Shown piece by piece: positions 22,239 through 22,818 of a stretch of DNA of 22,818 nucleotides. The DNA is taken from positions 1-22,818 of the forward strand of contig DASPJR010000208.1 in the NCBI GenBank assembly GCA_035628505.1, written 5' to 3'. The position numbers and the translations under genes were made by a program. A model generated the notes under the pieces. That model was given only the letters and a program-made list of their open reading frames with translations. It made no database searches and was not told the DNA's origin. Position 1 is the first letter of the stretch. Every line of letters starts with the position of its first letter. This DNA is from DASPJR01 sp035628505 (GTDB taxonomy: Bacteria; Planctomycetota; SZUA-567; H5-PLA8).

Positions 22239-22818
22239 TCAGAAGCTTCGTGGTGACGAACCAACCGGCCGCCGCGACCGTGGCGGACCGAGAACTTCCA
22301 TCATGACAATTGCCTGGCGCGCGGCGGCACGTTTGGCTTCCGGCGCTGCCTGGCGCAGCGTCCGCATCAGCTCGAGCGGCAACGTAGCGGGCCCGGCGGC
22401 ATCCGCCGCTGCCCGTGCCGCTTGACGCGCAGCTTCCTTTTCAGTCTCGCGCCGCTTGGATGGCGCTTCACGTGCCGGCTTTGGCGCAGGACTTTGCGGG
22501 CTCGGCTGCGGCGTCCGGCGCTTCGCCGGCGGGTGCGTATCGTACGTTGCGGGACGTAGATTCGGAAAGGTTGGCGACGGGGGGGCAGCCGGAGGCGGTG
22601 GGGGTGCCTCAATTCGAGCCATCTCCGTGACGGGCTTTATCGGCTCAATGCCCGTCTCGTCTGCAGGCGCCAGCGTGGATTCAAGCGTGCGACGCTCGGG
22701 CCGTTCAGCAACGGGCGCGGGAGGCGGTGCCGTGGCTGCGCCCTTTTTCTGCGCGGCTTCACGCCGCACTTCTTCCAGTATTTCCTCAAGCGTCTTCGGC
22801 CGGCTTTTCCCTTCATCC
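22239..22818 (-). CDS. Pro/Ala-rich protein of unknown function, N-terminus beyond the window
   Basis: The frame is open to the window edge, so the gene is partial at its 5' end. A GTG at 22769 could start a 176-residue form, but the codons upstream (reading EGKSRPKTLEEILEEVRREA across it) look like real coding sequence. The protein is Pro/Ala/Arg-rich and probably disordered in the middle, with a charged Ala-rich helix (KRRETEKEAARQAARAAADA). The C-terminal segment ARQAIVMMEVLGPPRSRRP resembles, from memory, a short C-terminal motif (AIxxxEILGPPxxxR) of uncharacterised proteins in several Gram-negative phyla. No signal peptide or membrane helix is visible in the part present. Confidence 0.7.
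   Translation of the reverse strand, partial: DEGKSRPKTLEEILEEVRREAAQKKGAATAPPPAPVAERPERRTLESTLAPADETGIEPIKPVTEMARIEAPPPPPAAPPSPTFPNLRPATYDTHPPAKRRTPQPSPQSPAPKPAREAPSKRRETEKEAARQAARAAADAAGPATLPLELMRTLRQAAPEAKRAAARQAIVMMEVLGPPRSRRPVGSSPRSF

Overview
The window is a GC-rich stretch of chromosome from a Gram-negative-type bacterium with type IV pili, a PilS/PilR two-component system with a sigma-54 activator, and several secreted proteins. The lineage cannot be fixed from the sequence alone. Three repeat styles near the left end (a CGTCACCC-like heptamer array, a CGCAGAGACGCGGAG-like repeat, and 'GGCTGGAAGCC'/'GCCGGCGAGACGCCGGC' palindromes) are, from memory, common in drafts of Verrucomicrobiota, Planctomycetota, Acidobacteriota and nearby candidate phyla. 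That fits an uncultured member of such a group, but it is inference.

Layout. Positions 1-1490 form a repeat-rich accessory segment around one gene with an AraC-like helix-turn-helix signature, whose frame is interrupted by palindromic repeats. On the minus strand follows a secreted HEAT/TPR protein (1490-2638). A 344-base divergent intergenic region carries a sigma-54-like promoter candidate, and then comes a large secreted glucose/sorbosone-dehydrogenase-like propeller with Ig, PKD and calcium-binding modules (2983-5718). A minus-strand class V aminotransferase (5754-6899) is divergent from purN (7044-7634).

The core is a type IV pilus motor and regulation cluster, all on the plus strand: pilT (7792-8856), a stand-alone MshEN-domain protein with a Pro/Ala-rich tail (8914-9960), pilB (10069-11784), pilC (12017-13285), pilS (13391-15154) and pilR (15165-16811). 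The extension ATPase, retraction ATPase, platform protein and sensor/regulator pair are present. The pilin, alignment complex and secretin genes (pilA, pilMNOPQ) are not in the window. The most interesting feature is a split in the MshEN module. The stand-alone protein keeps both 24-residue c-di-GMP-binding motifs, while PilB's own N-terminal copy has lost their Arg/Gly/Gly/Gln positions. This suggests c-di-GMP sensing acts in trans on the motor.

Downstream lie an unrecognised exported protein (16880-17806), an archaeal-type glmM-like phosphosugar mutase (17927-19303) and glmS (19382-21238), which supply two steps towards UDP-GlcNAc. A strong intrinsic terminator closes this block. An ABC transporter ATPase of the LolD/MacB type (21409-22230) has its own promoter and no permease beside it. 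A convergent Pro/Ala-rich gene runs off the right edge.
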